12,769 bases of DNA from Humisphaera sp. (GCA_025351525.1 JANXVV010000575.1:1-12769); one strand, 5' to 3'; positions 6,131 through 12,726 are shown, numbered from the stretch's first letter. Notes: a model not told the origin generated them from the letters alone. A program made the numbers and translations.

Positions 6131-7675
6131 CTACAGCAAATGCTCCAACACCTTCGCCGAACACAGCACCCCCGGCATCCCCGCCCCCGGATGCGTGCCG
6201 GCCCCGACGAAATACAAGCCTTCGATATCCTCGCTTTTGTTGTGGAAACGAAAATATGCGGACTGCCCGAAGGTCGGCTGGATCGAAAACCCGGTGCCGT
6301 GCAGCGTGTTGAGATTATCCCGGAAATGTGACGGCGTCACATAAAAATCCTCCGCGATGCACTCCCGCAATCCCGGCATCACCGTCTTTTCCAACTCATC
6401 GACCACGATATCCCGATACTTCGGCCCCATCGTCGCCCAATCGATATCCCCCAACAAATTCGGCACGGGGCAAAGCACGTAAAAGCTGTCGCAACCGGGA
6501 GGAGCCATGGAGGGATCGGTGGCGGTCGGGCGGTGGAGGTAGAGGCTCAGATCGTTTGTCGCGAGTTTTTTCAGGTTGAACATATCGCGAAGCAGCTCGG
6601 CGTAGCGGTGGCCGAGAATAATCGTGTGATGGGCGAGATCGGGATAGGGGCGAGTGGTGCCGAAGTAGAGGACGAAGAGGCCCATGGAGAATTTTAGATT
6701 GGAGATTCGGCGGTCGGTCCATTTTATGCGATTGCCAGACGACACGAGGTATTTGTTTGTATAGGGCGAGTCGGAATTGCACACGACAATGTCAGAAAAC
6801 ATCCGTTTCTCCCCTCGAAGCATGACACCGAATGCTACACCGGCGCTGCCGGACCGCTTTCGTCCCGGCGGTGGACCGACCAATACATTTGCAACTTCTG
6901 TATCAAGAGAAATTTCAATCCCCTCCTCCTCCATCAATTTCCCCAACCCCGCTACGATCGCCCCGGTTCCGCCCATCGCAAAATGCACCCCCCATTCCCG
7001 CTCCAGATATTGAATGAGCGAATAGATCGACGTCGTGTTAAACGGGTTCCCGCCGACGAGCAGGGGCTGAAAGCTGAACACCCGCCGCAGTTTGTCGCTT
7101 TTGATGTATTTGCACGTCATCTGCCAGACGGTTCGCCAAGTACCGAGCTTCATCAGTTGCGGGGCGCACTTGGCCATCGACCAGAACGTATGGAACGGCT
7201 GATCCCCCAACTGCGTGAACCCGACATCGAAAATCTTTTTCGTCTGCGCCAGCAGCTTCAGATACCCGTCGCAATCCGCCGGTTCGATCTTGCGGATTTC
7301 GGCCAACGTCTGTTCGAGCGTGCCGCCGTAGTCGAAGTGGGTGCCATCGGCAAAGACGATGCGGTACCAGGGATAGAGCGGAACGAACTGGACGTAGTCC
7401 TCGCGCTTTTTGCCGAAGAGCTCGAAGAGTTCGTCAAAGAGAAACGGAGCGGTGATGACCGTGGGGCCGGCGTCGAATGTGTAACCGTTGCGATGGTACA
7501 CCGTCGCCCGGCCACCGAGTTGATTCTGCTTTTCCAGCAGCGTCACCTCGTAACCGCGATGCCGTAGTCGAAGTGCGGCGGCGATTCCGCCCAAACCCGC
7601 GCCGATGACAATCGCTTTTTTCCCCTGGCCGTCGGTGGTGTTTGACATAGGTGCCTGATGAGTCGCCGACATCAT
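6131..7675 (-). CDS. crtI: Phytoene desaturase (CrtI family)
   Basis: An FAD-dependent carotenoid desaturase of about 514 residues, the usual CrtI length; it introduces double bases of conjugation into phytoene or a related colourless carotenoid at the membrane. The N-terminal Rossmann motif is AIVIGAGLGGIAAALRLR (21-38) with the ribose-binding Glu48 and LGGRA (53-57), then GYTFDAGPTVIT (64-75). The C-terminus has the family's FAD-closing motif LYFVGAGTHPGAGMPGVL followed by the helix SAKVLEHLL. Two adjacent ATG codons at 7670-7675 begin the frame; the ATG at 7646-7648 (MSNTTDGQGKK) is an equally plausible start because the extra residues are not conserved-looking. No crtB or other carotenoid gene is adjacent. 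Relatives include carotenoid-modifying CrtI-like enzymes such as CrtN and CrtD, so exact substrate and number of steps are not certain. Confidence 0.88.
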   Translation of the reverse strand: MMSATHQAPMSNTTDGQGKKAIVIGAGLGGIAAALRLRHRGYEVTLLEKQNQLGGRATVYHRNGYTFDAGPTVITAPFLFDELFELFGKKREDYVQFVPLYPWYRIVFADGTHFDYGGTLEQTLAEIRKIEPADCDGYLKLLAQTKKIFDVGFTQLGDQPFHTFWSMAKCAPQLMKLGTWRTVWQMTCKYIKSDKLRRVFSFQPLLVGGNPFNTTSIYSLIQYLEREWGVHFAMGGTGAIVAGLGKLMEEEGIEISLDTEVANVLVGPPPGRKRSGSAGVAFGVMLRGEKRMFSDIVVCNSDSPYTNKYLVSSGNRIKWTDRRISNLKFSMGLFVLYFGTTRPYPDLAHHTIILGHRYAELLRDMFNLKKLATNDLSLYLHRPTATDPSMAPPGCDSFYVLCPVPNLLGDIDWATMGPKYRDIVVDELEKTVMPGLRECIAEDFYVTPSHFRDNLNTLHGTGFSIQPTFGQSAYFRFHNKSEDIEGLYFVGAGTHPGAGMPGVLCSAKVLEHLL

Positions 7676-7676
7676 A

Positions 7677-7727
7677 TAGCCCGGCGTTTACACCGGTGAA
7701 ATGTAAACCGGCGTAAACGCCGGGCTA
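7677..7727. repeat. Imperfect palindrome upstream of crtI
   Basis: TAGCCCGGCGTTTACACCGGT (7677-7697) pairs with 7707-7727 over 21 positions with one mismatch (A7692 against C7712), leaving a 9-nt loop. The outer 14 bp are perfect. The palindrome ends 1 nt before the longer CrtI start codon, so it would fold in the crtI leader, or act as a terminator/REP element between the Nudix and crtI genes. There is no T-run on the minus strand after it. The form fits a dispersed intergenic repeat. Confidence 0.7.
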
Positions 7728-7765
7728 GGTGAAAAGAACGTTGGAAGGATAGTCGCACAACGACT

Positions 7766-8197
7766 TCAGGTCTTGTATGCGTGCAGGAATTCGTTCGCCG
7801 ACTTCAGCACATCCTTGGCGGTGGCGTAACCGAGACGTTCGATCGCGGACTCAAAATCGAGCCATTCATAGCCGACATGTTCGGAACTCAAACGCACTTC
7901 GCGCGACTCAACCCGAGCTAAAAAGTAGATGACGCTCTTCCGGACCAATCCGCGTTTGGACCTGAAAAAATAGGCGATTTCGCGGGAGAATCCGGGAATC
8001 AGTTCCACATCGCAGATGCCCGTCTCCTCCATCAACTCACGGCGGGCGGCGGTCTGATCATCCTCACCCTTCTCCACATGTCCCTTGGCATAATCCCAGT
8101 ATTTTCCATAGTCCAGCAGAAGGTATTGCGCGCGGTTTTTTCCATCTCCCAAAAGGCGATAGATGATCACTCCCGCAGAGCGTTCTTGTGACGTCAT
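7766..8197 (-). CDS. Nudix hydrolase, diadenosine tetraphosphatase (NUDT2)-like
   Basis: A 143-residue cytoplasmic hydrolase. The Nudix box is perfect: Gly39-x5-Glu45-x7-Arg53-Glu54-Leu-x-Glu57-Glu58-x-Gly60-Ile61, supplying the metal-binding glutamates. The N-terminus SAGVIIYR and the phrase LLLDYGKYWDYAKGHVEKGE match the Ap4A hydrolase subgroup, where KGH-x-E-x-GE precedes the box; these enzymes cleave diadenosine polyphosphates asymmetrically and may also act on capped RNA. The start is the ATG at 8195-8197, because a TTG reading eight codons upstream would begin inside a terminator hairpin and the family begins at SAG. That terminator ends only about 7 nt before this ATG, so the messenger is either nearly leaderless or made by read-through. 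Substrate is inferred from similarity only. Confidence 0.88.
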   Translation of the reverse strand: MTSQERSAGVIIYRLLGDGKNRAQYLLLDYGKYWDYAKGHVEKGEDDQTAARRELMEETGICDVELIPGFSREIAYFFRSKRGLVRKSVIYFLARVESREVRLSSEHVGYEWLDFESAIERLGYATAKDVLKSANEFLHAYKT

Positions 8198-8203
8198 TGG
8201 AAT

Positions 8204-8231
8204 TAAAAACCCAGGGAGCAAGCTCCCTGGG
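8204..8231 (-). terminator. Rho-independent terminator of the DUF1328 gene
   Basis: On the minus strand CCCAGGGAGC (8231-8222) and GCTCCCTGGG (8219-8210) form a perfect 10-bp stem around a 2-nt centre and are followed at once by five T residues (8205-8209) and an AT stretch. It lies about 54 nt past the DUF1328 stop codon and directly before the Nudix start codon, so it may also act as an attenuator for that gene. Confidence 0.75.
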
Positions 8232-8284
8232 CGTTAAGGCGACAAAGACAAATTTGATTGAAACACTTTTATGTGAGTTTATCG

Positions 8285-8503
8285 CTATAAAGGTCGATTC
8301 GCGAACCCAAAAATCAGGAACACGGTGAATAACACGAGAAATACAAACATCATTGTGCGGCCGATGCCAGCGCTCATGCCAGCCACGCCATTCGCGCCGA
8401 ACACGTAGGCCAGAATCGATAGTACAAAAAACAAGATCGCCAACCAGAATAAATTGCCAAGGGCATGGAACTGCGACAGCAGGAATACCGATTCGACGAC
8501 CAT
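8285..8503 (-). CDS. Small DUF1328 (YtjA-like) membrane protein
   Basis: A 72-residue protein made almost wholly of two transmembrane helices (about 18-36 and 46-67). The phrase LAILFFVLSILAYVFG, then GVAGMSAGIG and MMFVFLVLFTVFLIFG, matches the DUF1328/YtjA family (LALIFFVIA...GIAGxAAGIAKILFFIFLVLF). Family members are small inner-membrane proteins, often linked with stress or envelope conditions, with no assigned biochemical role. The N-terminus is about 15 residues longer than typical, with a further hydrophobic stretch (VVESVFLLSQF). The start is supported by a strong ribosome binding site at 8509-8514. A rho-independent terminator follows, so the gene is probably a single transcription unit. 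Confidence 0.82.
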   Translation of the reverse strand: MVVESVFLLSQFHALGNLFWLAILFFVLSILAYVFGANGVAGMSAGIGRTMMFVFLVLFTVFLIFGFANRPL

Positions 8504-8508
8504 GTCAT

Positions 8509-8514
8509 TCTCCT
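8509..8514 (-). promoter_or_regulatory. Strong ribosome binding site of the DUF1328 gene
   Basis: AGGAGA on the minus strand, 5 nt before the ATG at 8501-8503. It is the best Shine-Dalgarno match in the window and fixes the start of this gene. Confidence 0.7.
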
Positions 8515-8616
8515 AAGAAATTCCCCTTTGGAGTGGCGCAATACATCGCCACAGACGTTTAGGAGTAGTTGCAAAAGAGGTACCGGGATGACGACCTTGG
8601 TATTGAAATTTCCGGC

Positions 8617-8649
8617 CCCCTCCCCCCATGAGTACATCGGGGGGAGGGG
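8617..8649. repeat. C/G-rich hairpin between two minus-strand genes
   Basis: CCCCTCCCCCC (8617-8627) and GGGGGGAGGGG (8639-8649) form a perfect 11-bp stem with an 11-nt loop (ATGAGTACATC). It lies 19 nt past the end of the nuclease-like gene. Neither side is followed by a T-run, so it is not a standard terminator; a dispersed palindromic repeat or an mRNA 3' end stabiliser is more likely. Confidence 0.7.
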
Positions 8650-8668
8650 ACAGGACGCGGGATAAATT

Positions 8669-9307
8669 TTATCTTTGAATGGTAGGCCATACCGCCACCG
8701 TACAGACTGTATGTCCGATCCGGTCTAAAATGGCCGTGGTGCGAACTTGCCTGAAGCCGGCCAGGACTTCTTTCCGCATCAATATCCCCTCGAAAAGCTC
8801 GATATCTTTCGCCAGCACGGCATCGCTTTCATTGAACACCACCAGCGCCAACCCGGCCTCCCTGATCAGCGCATCTGTTTCCATTTTTCGGAGATCTTCG
8901 ACCACCGCATCGCGCCATTGATTGCCGTACCCACCATGCCGGATGCCCCCTTCGCGAAACTGGTATGCCACTTTTACTTCAAGCCAGAGAGCTTCCTCAG
9001 GCGAACTTTGGTTGGGGGGATCGAAGAGGCTGGGAAGTGTACTATCCCGTTTCAGTGGTCGCCCGCTGGTCGTCAGCACCAGATCGCACCGTTTGCGATG
9101 CGTCAATTTTTTCCCGGCTGAAGAGGGATAATGCACCTCCCGAGCCACCTCGTGAAACAACGTCAAACCTTCCGCCAACACCGCCTGCAAATTTTTCTCA
9201 TCCAGAACATCCAGCCCATACACCGCCTGCTCGACCCGCAGTTCCGCCTCCTTCCGCGCGATGATCCCGGCTAGTTGGTCGGCGAGGGTGAAAAAGTCGT
9301 AGGACAT
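8669..9307 (-). CDS. Uncharacterised protein with PD-(D/E)XK nuclease-like motifs
   Basis: I do not recognise a named family for this 212-residue protein. Its middle has the residue pattern of the PD-(D/E)XK phosphodiesterase fold: helix with Glu53 (LFHEVAREV), strand RCDLVL with Asp75, strand LWLEVKVAY with Glu110-Val-Lys112, then a helix with WRDAVVEDLRKM (131-142) and a strand GLALVVFNES (152-161). This order, E...D...ExK then helix and hydrophobic strand, is what restriction-endonuclease-like proteins show. About 30 residues separate Asp75 from Glu110 and include a Pro/Ser-rich loop (82-105). The start is taken as ATG 9305-9307 (MSYDFFTLADQLAG); the frame continues upstream to a TTG near 9391 and an ATG at 9371-9373, but that part looks non-conserved. 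No methylase or other defence gene is adjacent. Nuclease activity is inference. Confidence 0.65.
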   Translation of the reverse strand: MSYDFFTLADQLAGIIARKEAELRVEQAVYGLDVLDEKNLQAVLAEGLTLFHEVAREVHYPSSAGKKLTHRKRCDLVLTTSGRPLKRDSTLPSLFDPPNQSSPEEALWLEVKVAYQFREGGIRHGGYGNQWRDAVVEDLRKMETDALIREAGLALVVFNESDAVLAKDIELFEGILMRKEVLAGFRQVRTTAILDRIGHTVCTVAVWPTIQR

Positions 9308-9492
9308 CAAGATGGCTAAATCGCGGTTCCCCTTATACACATTTACAGTCTGTTGATGAAGGTTCGATCCCATGCGACGGACCACACGCAACGGATGCCA
9401 TCTTTAGCGAAAACATGGTAGGGTATCCTTGCGATTGAATTCGAAACAAAACCGAGACGCGCACGGATTTCGCGGGGAAGATCAGACCGAGC

Positions 9493-10491
9493 ATGACGCA
9501 AACTCTTTCTTACCCCATCACTCCCGAAACCGAGCGCCCCTCCTGGAAGGACTGGCTTCAAAAGCTCGGTGCCTTGGCCGGTCTGGTCGCGGTCATCATT
9601 CTGTTCGCCTCGCTGCGACCGCGAACCTTTCCGACGATCGGCAACCTCAAGCTGATGCTGATCCAGACCGCCGTCGTGGCGATCGCGGCGCTGGGTATGA
9701 CGCTGGTCATCGTGTCCGGCGGGATCGATCTGTCGGTGGCATCAACCATCGCCGTCGTCACCATGGTGGTTGCCACCTTACTCAATTGGAAAGTGCCTCC
9801 CTTTCTCGCGGCCCTCGGCGGCATCGGGGCAGCCAGTTTGCTTGGCCTCATCATCGGCCTGCTTATCAGCCAACTCAAACTGGTTCCCTTCATCGTCACC
9901 CTCGGCACCTGGAGCGCCTATCGCGGGTTGGCCAAGGGCATCGGGGGTGAGCAGGTCATCAACACCGACAGCACCTGGCTGAATGATCTGACGATCAACC
10001 CCACCGGCGCGATGCGCTGGACCTTGCTGGCCCCGAGCGTATGGATTGCGATCGTGCTTTCGCTTTTGGTGGCCGGCGTGATGCGATACACGAAATTCGG
10101 ACGGCACGTCTTCGCCGTCGGATCCAACGAGCAAACCGCGCGGCTGTGCGGGGTTCCGGTGGAACGCGTGAAAATTTTCGTCTACATCATCTCCGCCACA
10201 TTGGCGGGGGTGGCCGGCGTGTTGCAGTTTTCGTACATCAGCCAAGGCGATCCCACCACTGCCGCCGGGATGGAATTGAACATCATCGCGGCGGTCGTGA
10301 TCGGCGGGGCCAGCTTATCGGGCGGGCAGGGAACCATTTACGGCACCCTGATCGGGGCGGCCATCATGACCGTCCTCGGCAACGGCTGCACCAAACTCGG
10401 GCTGCAAAACTGGGTGCAGGAGATCATGACCGGCGCGATCATCGTCTTGGCGAGCGCTCTGGATCGGTTCCAGCATCGAAGGGCGGATTAG
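9493..10491 (+). CDS. Sugar ABC transporter permease, RbsC family
   Basis: A 332-residue integral membrane protein of the ribose/xylose/autoinducer-2 permease group (BPD_transp_2). It should form the membrane channel of a CUT2-type sugar importer and need a two-domain ATPase (RbsA-like) and a periplasmic binding protein. About eight to ten hydrophobic segments run from residue 24 to 322. Family motifs are present: ALGMTLVIVSGGIDLSV (66-82), VPFIVTLGTWSAYRGLA (131-147), the cytoplasmic coupling loop FAVGSNEQTARLCGVPVERVK (207-227) and VVIGGASLSGGQGTIYGTLIGA (268-289). Length is normal. The ATG follows a purine stretch (GGGGAAG at 9474-9480) rather far upstream, so the ribosome site is weak. 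No ATPase or binding-protein gene lies beside it: the gene is divergent from the nuclease-like gene and convergent with pseudopilin 2. The sugar cannot be named. Confidence 0.9.
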   Translation: MTQTLSYPITPETERPSWKDWLQKLGALAGLVAVIILFASLRPRTFPTIGNLKLMLIQTAVVAIAALGMTLVIVSGGIDLSVASTIAVVTMVVATLLNWKVPPFLAALGGIGAASLLGLIIGLLISQLKLVPFIVTLGTWSAYRGLAKGIGGEQVINTDSTWLNDLTINPTGAMRWTLLAPSVWIAIVLSLLVAGVMRYTKFGRHVFAVGSNEQTARLCGVPVERVKIFVYIISATLAGVAGVLQFSYISQGDPTTAAGMELNIIAAVVIGGASLSGGQGTIYGTLIGAAIMTVLGNGCTKLGLQNWVQEIMTGAIIVLASALDRFQHRRAD

Positions 10492-10672
10492 GCGGCTGAT
10501 TGTTGAACATTATGGACCACACGGAAGATAGACCACTACTGGCCGTAAATAAACCGGGCTGGAGCGCTCGCATAAACGCAAGCAGATCGCTCTTTTCCTG
10601 CGCGTTGGCGAACAGCGCAATTTAAATGGCATGAATTTGAATGCTTCAATCGTCCACGCGCTGCTCAAGCGT

Positions 10673-11530
10673 CTATTGCGGAATTCCAGTCAGCTCCCAC
10701 TTTGGCTCATAATGACGGGGGTGGTGCGCATAGGCCCGGGTGATGAAGTCGGCATGTCCATCCATGAAAACCGCATTCCCTCGAGCTGCCGCGGCCGGCA
10801 CGACGTAGCTGCCGCCAAGCGCCTTCTTTGTACACAACTGCTGAGTAATTGAAGGTGTGTTTTGATTGCCCCGATCGTGCCGTACCGCCAGAAGATTTGG
10901 AGTGCGCATGGCCCCATTTCCATCGTCAATATTCGAATCATCCTCTTCATAGAACATTATTTTTTCGGCCCCGTTTCGCACTTCGACTACGTTGGTCGCC
11001 ACATCAAACATGTCATAGTTTGCGAATGTCGCTGCAGTCGTAAACGGATCTTGAAACGGCGCTACTGCGCCGGGTTCCCTGATGTTCATTCGGCTATTCA
11101 TTACATAGCTATAGGGGTAAGCGGCCGGTGGCGTGCCGAAGAGTCGGTGCGCATCGAAGCTGTCGGTGGGGCAAATCCACACCTTGGCGCTGAATTGACC
11201 CATCTCACGTGCAAGCGCACCGGTCATTGGGTCGACGGTTCCGATGGGTAGCCATGCGACAAAATCGTACTCTTTCGATGGGCCGCCAAAGGGGGCTGAG
11301 CGGGGAAACTTTCCCTTGTTGGCCGCCAGATACTGAACCATCATGGTTCCGATCTGCTTCATGTTGCTCAGGCACGCCACGCGATTCGCACTCTCGCGTG
11401 CTTTGCTCAGCGCCGGCAAGAGAATCGAGATCAAAAGCGCGATGATCCCGATCACCACCAACAGTTCCACAAGAGTAAAACCCTGGCCACTCGCCCGATC
11501 GCTATTCCGACGAAAAACGATTGCCGACAT
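10673..11530 (-). CDS. Type II secretion pseudopilin-like protein (2)
   Basis: A 285-residue paralogue of the protein at 5044-5964. The start is taken as ATG 11528-11530; the frame extends ten codons further to a GTG at 11558-11560 with no support. The leader ends SGQG at 14-17 and prepilin peptidase should cut before Phe18 of FTLVELLVVIGII, with Glu22 at +5; here the residue before the cut is the standard Gly. The hydrophobic helix is followed by SKARESANRVACLSNMKQIG (41-60), typical of planctomycete DUF1559-like proteins. The C-terminus has AVFMDGHADFI, the DG part of the H-X9-DG signature, but the histidine (in AVRHDRGNQN) lies more than 30 residues before it, so the motif is stretched by an insertion. 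It is expected to be membrane-anchored and surface-exposed; the role is unknown. It converges on the permease gene. Confidence 0.85.
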   Translation of the reverse strand: MSAIVFRRNSDRASGQGFTLVELLVVIGIIALLISILLPALSKARESANRVACLSNMKQIGTMMVQYLAANKGKFPRSAPFGGPSKEYDFVAWLPIGTVDPMTGALAREMGQFSAKVWICPTDSFDAHRLFGTPPAAYPYSYVMNSRMNIREPGAVAPFQDPFTTAATFANYDMFDVATNVVEVRNGAEKIMFYEEDDSNIDDGNGAMRTPNLLAVRHDRGNQNTPSITQQLCTKKALGGSYVVPAAAARGNAVFMDGHADFITRAYAHHPRHYEPKWELTGIPQ

Positions 11531-11891
11531 AGAACACCGGTCGCTTTCTGAAATTACCACTTTTAAAAAATCAGCACGCTTGAATTGAAAATCTTAACGC
11601 CAAAGGCTTGAAAATCAAATAAAATTCCCGAGTTTATTGTCCATGACAAATTGTCTTGATTTTCGACTGCTCCTCTCTCTTACATGGCAAATAAAGTGGT
11701 TGCCATTCTTGGATCAATCGTTGACTCAATGACCTCATTCTCAAGGCAATCTCCATATCTACCTAAAAGCGTGCTTGCATTGCAGCCCTTGTAACGATTT
11801 CATCGCTTGGTATTTAATTGGTACGGAAAATGCATTAAAGTTATTCGCGCGGTCGATGATTCATCGCAGGCAACCTAGTGGAGAAACCCAA
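11531..11891. other. AT-rich divergent intergenic region
   Basis: These 361 bases separate two divergent genes and are clearly richer in A+T than the coding sequence. I see no gene here; the frame of the SirB1-like gene is open back to an ATG at 11775 but that extension looks unconserved. The region must carry the promoters of both neighbours. A possible operator at 11637-11655 is listed separately. No clear -35/-10 pair can be called with confidence. Confidence 0.6.
11637..11655. promoter_or_regulatory. Possible operator: alternating TTGTC/GACAA half-sites
   Basis: The sequence reads TTGTC-CAT-GACAA-A-TTGTC, so the central GACAA can pair with a TTGTC on either side (spacers of 3 and 1 nt). 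It sits about 107 bp upstream of the pseudopilin 2 start in the divergent region, where a regulator could bind. No known regulator is matched; it may be chance. Confidence 0.3.
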
Positions 11892-12677
11892 ATGATCGCC
11901 AGTCTTCCGATGTGCTGCTCCCCTCAGGCGTTTGAATTGCTCGCCAGTCAGATTCCCACTTTAAATTCACCCGATGCCATGCTTCAGTGTGCGTGTGCCG
12001 TTGCGATGCACGAGCATCCTGGCCTGGACCCCGCCTCCGTGGATACCACCATTCAGTCATTCACCGATACTATCCGTTCGCGGGTGCATGGCCATCAGCC
12101 CCAGGCACTTTTGGCGCACATGCACGAATTTTTGTTCGAGGAACAAAATTTCGCCGGCAATACTCTCGATTATTACAATCCCTCGAATAGCTATTTACCC
12201 AACGTGTTACAGACGAAGCTCGGCTTGCCGATCACGCTGAGCATGGTCTATCGTATGATCGCCGAACGACTCGGGTTCCGCAGTTGGGGAGTCGGTCTTC
12301 CGGGCCATTTCATGTCCGGTATCGAAGTTGAAGGCAAACCTTTGCTAGTCGATGCTTTCGCCGGCGGTCGGATTATGACCGCCTCCGAAGCCCACGACCG
12401 CATGAAGGAAATTTTTGGGGCGGAGATTGAATGGTCCGACGAGCTTTTAAAACCCGCTTCCAATCGCCATTGGTTGACGCGGATGCTTCAGAATCTGCTC
12501 AACATTTTCGGTTCCGCCGGTCAGTACACCAATGTCGCAGCGATGCTGGAGATGGAGATTTTGCTTTGGCCGGAACAAACCCGGCTGCAACGGGATTTGG
12601 CGTTGGTGCTGGCCCGTATCGGTCTTTCAACCCGCTTCTGTTTGGCTCGAACGCTATCTCGACGGCAACCCGGATGA
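11892..12677 (+). CDS. SirB1 / transglutaminase-like family protein with shifted C-terminus
   Basis: A 261-residue reading of the SirB1-type transglutaminase-like family (Transglut_core2). The start is ATG 11892-11894, backed by GGAG at 11880-11883 with an 8-nt spacer. Residues 85-150 carry the family hallmarks: NFAGNTLDYYNPSNSYL, VLQTKLGLPITLSMVYRMIAERLG, then GVGLPGHFM (134-141, with the conserved Gly-His) and LLVDAFAGGRIMT (151-163). The papain-like Cys of true transglutaminases is replaced in this family, so enzymatic action is doubtful; SirB1 proteins are of unknown biochemical role. A TPR-like helical tail (NLLNIFGSAGQYTNVAAMLEMEILLWPEQTRLQRDLALVLARIGLS) runs to residue 246. After that the frame gives an unlikely basic tail, while the expected ending continues in the +1 frame to 12726. 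The core is intact, so the product may still fold. Confidence 0.82.
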   Translation: MIASLPMCCSPQAFELLASQIPTLNSPDAMLQCACAVAMHEHPGLDPASVDTTIQSFTDTIRSRVHGHQPQALLAHMHEFLFEEQNFAGNTLDYYNPSNSYLPNVLQTKLGLPITLSMVYRMIAERLGFRSWGVGLPGHFMSGIEVEGKPLLVDAFAGGRIMTASEAHDRMKEIFGAEIEWSDELLKPASNRHWLTRMLQNLLNIFGSAGQYTNVAAMLEMEILLWPEQTRLQRDLALVLARIGLSTRFCLARTLSRRQPG

Positions 12678-12726
12678 TCCACAGACGGATGATTTGAAGC
12701 AGTTGCTGGACGTGCTTTCGGCCTAA
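12628..12726 (+). pseudogene. Frame-shifted C-terminal end of the SirB1-like gene
   Basis: Reading from CAA at 12628 in the +1 frame relative to the gene above gives QPASVWLERYLDG then NPDDPQTDDLKQLLDVLSA and a TAA at 12724-12726. This is the ending expected for the TPR-like tail of the SirB1 family and joins well to ARIGLS of the upstream frame. A loss of two bases near 12624-12628 (for example CTTTCTCAA becoming CTTTCAA) would explain it. It may be a true mutation, a sequencing error or, less likely, a programmed shift. Confidence 0.7.

Noticed and set aside
6983..7567. Plus-strand open frame of 194 codons opposite crtI
   Set aside because: Antisense of the conserved FAD-binding half of CrtI; no domain seen.
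8198..8221. TTG start for the Nudix gene eight codons upstream
   Set aside because: It would begin inside the terminator hairpin, and the family normally starts just before the SAG motif.
9361..9371. GGTTCGATCCC, like the T-loop of a tRNA
   Set aside because: The flanking bases do not form a proper 5-bp T-stem, and no D-arm, anticodon arm or acceptor stem could be matched around it.
9343..9561. Minus-strand 72-codon frame upstream of the nuclease-like gene
   Set aside because: It overlaps the conserved start of the permease in antisense and shows no domain; it probably reflects the open divergent spacer.
11775..11891. 39-residue N-terminal extension of the SirB1-like gene
   Set aside because: The extension lies in AT-rich intergenic sequence, looks unconserved, and the ATG at 11892 has a properly spaced GGAG.
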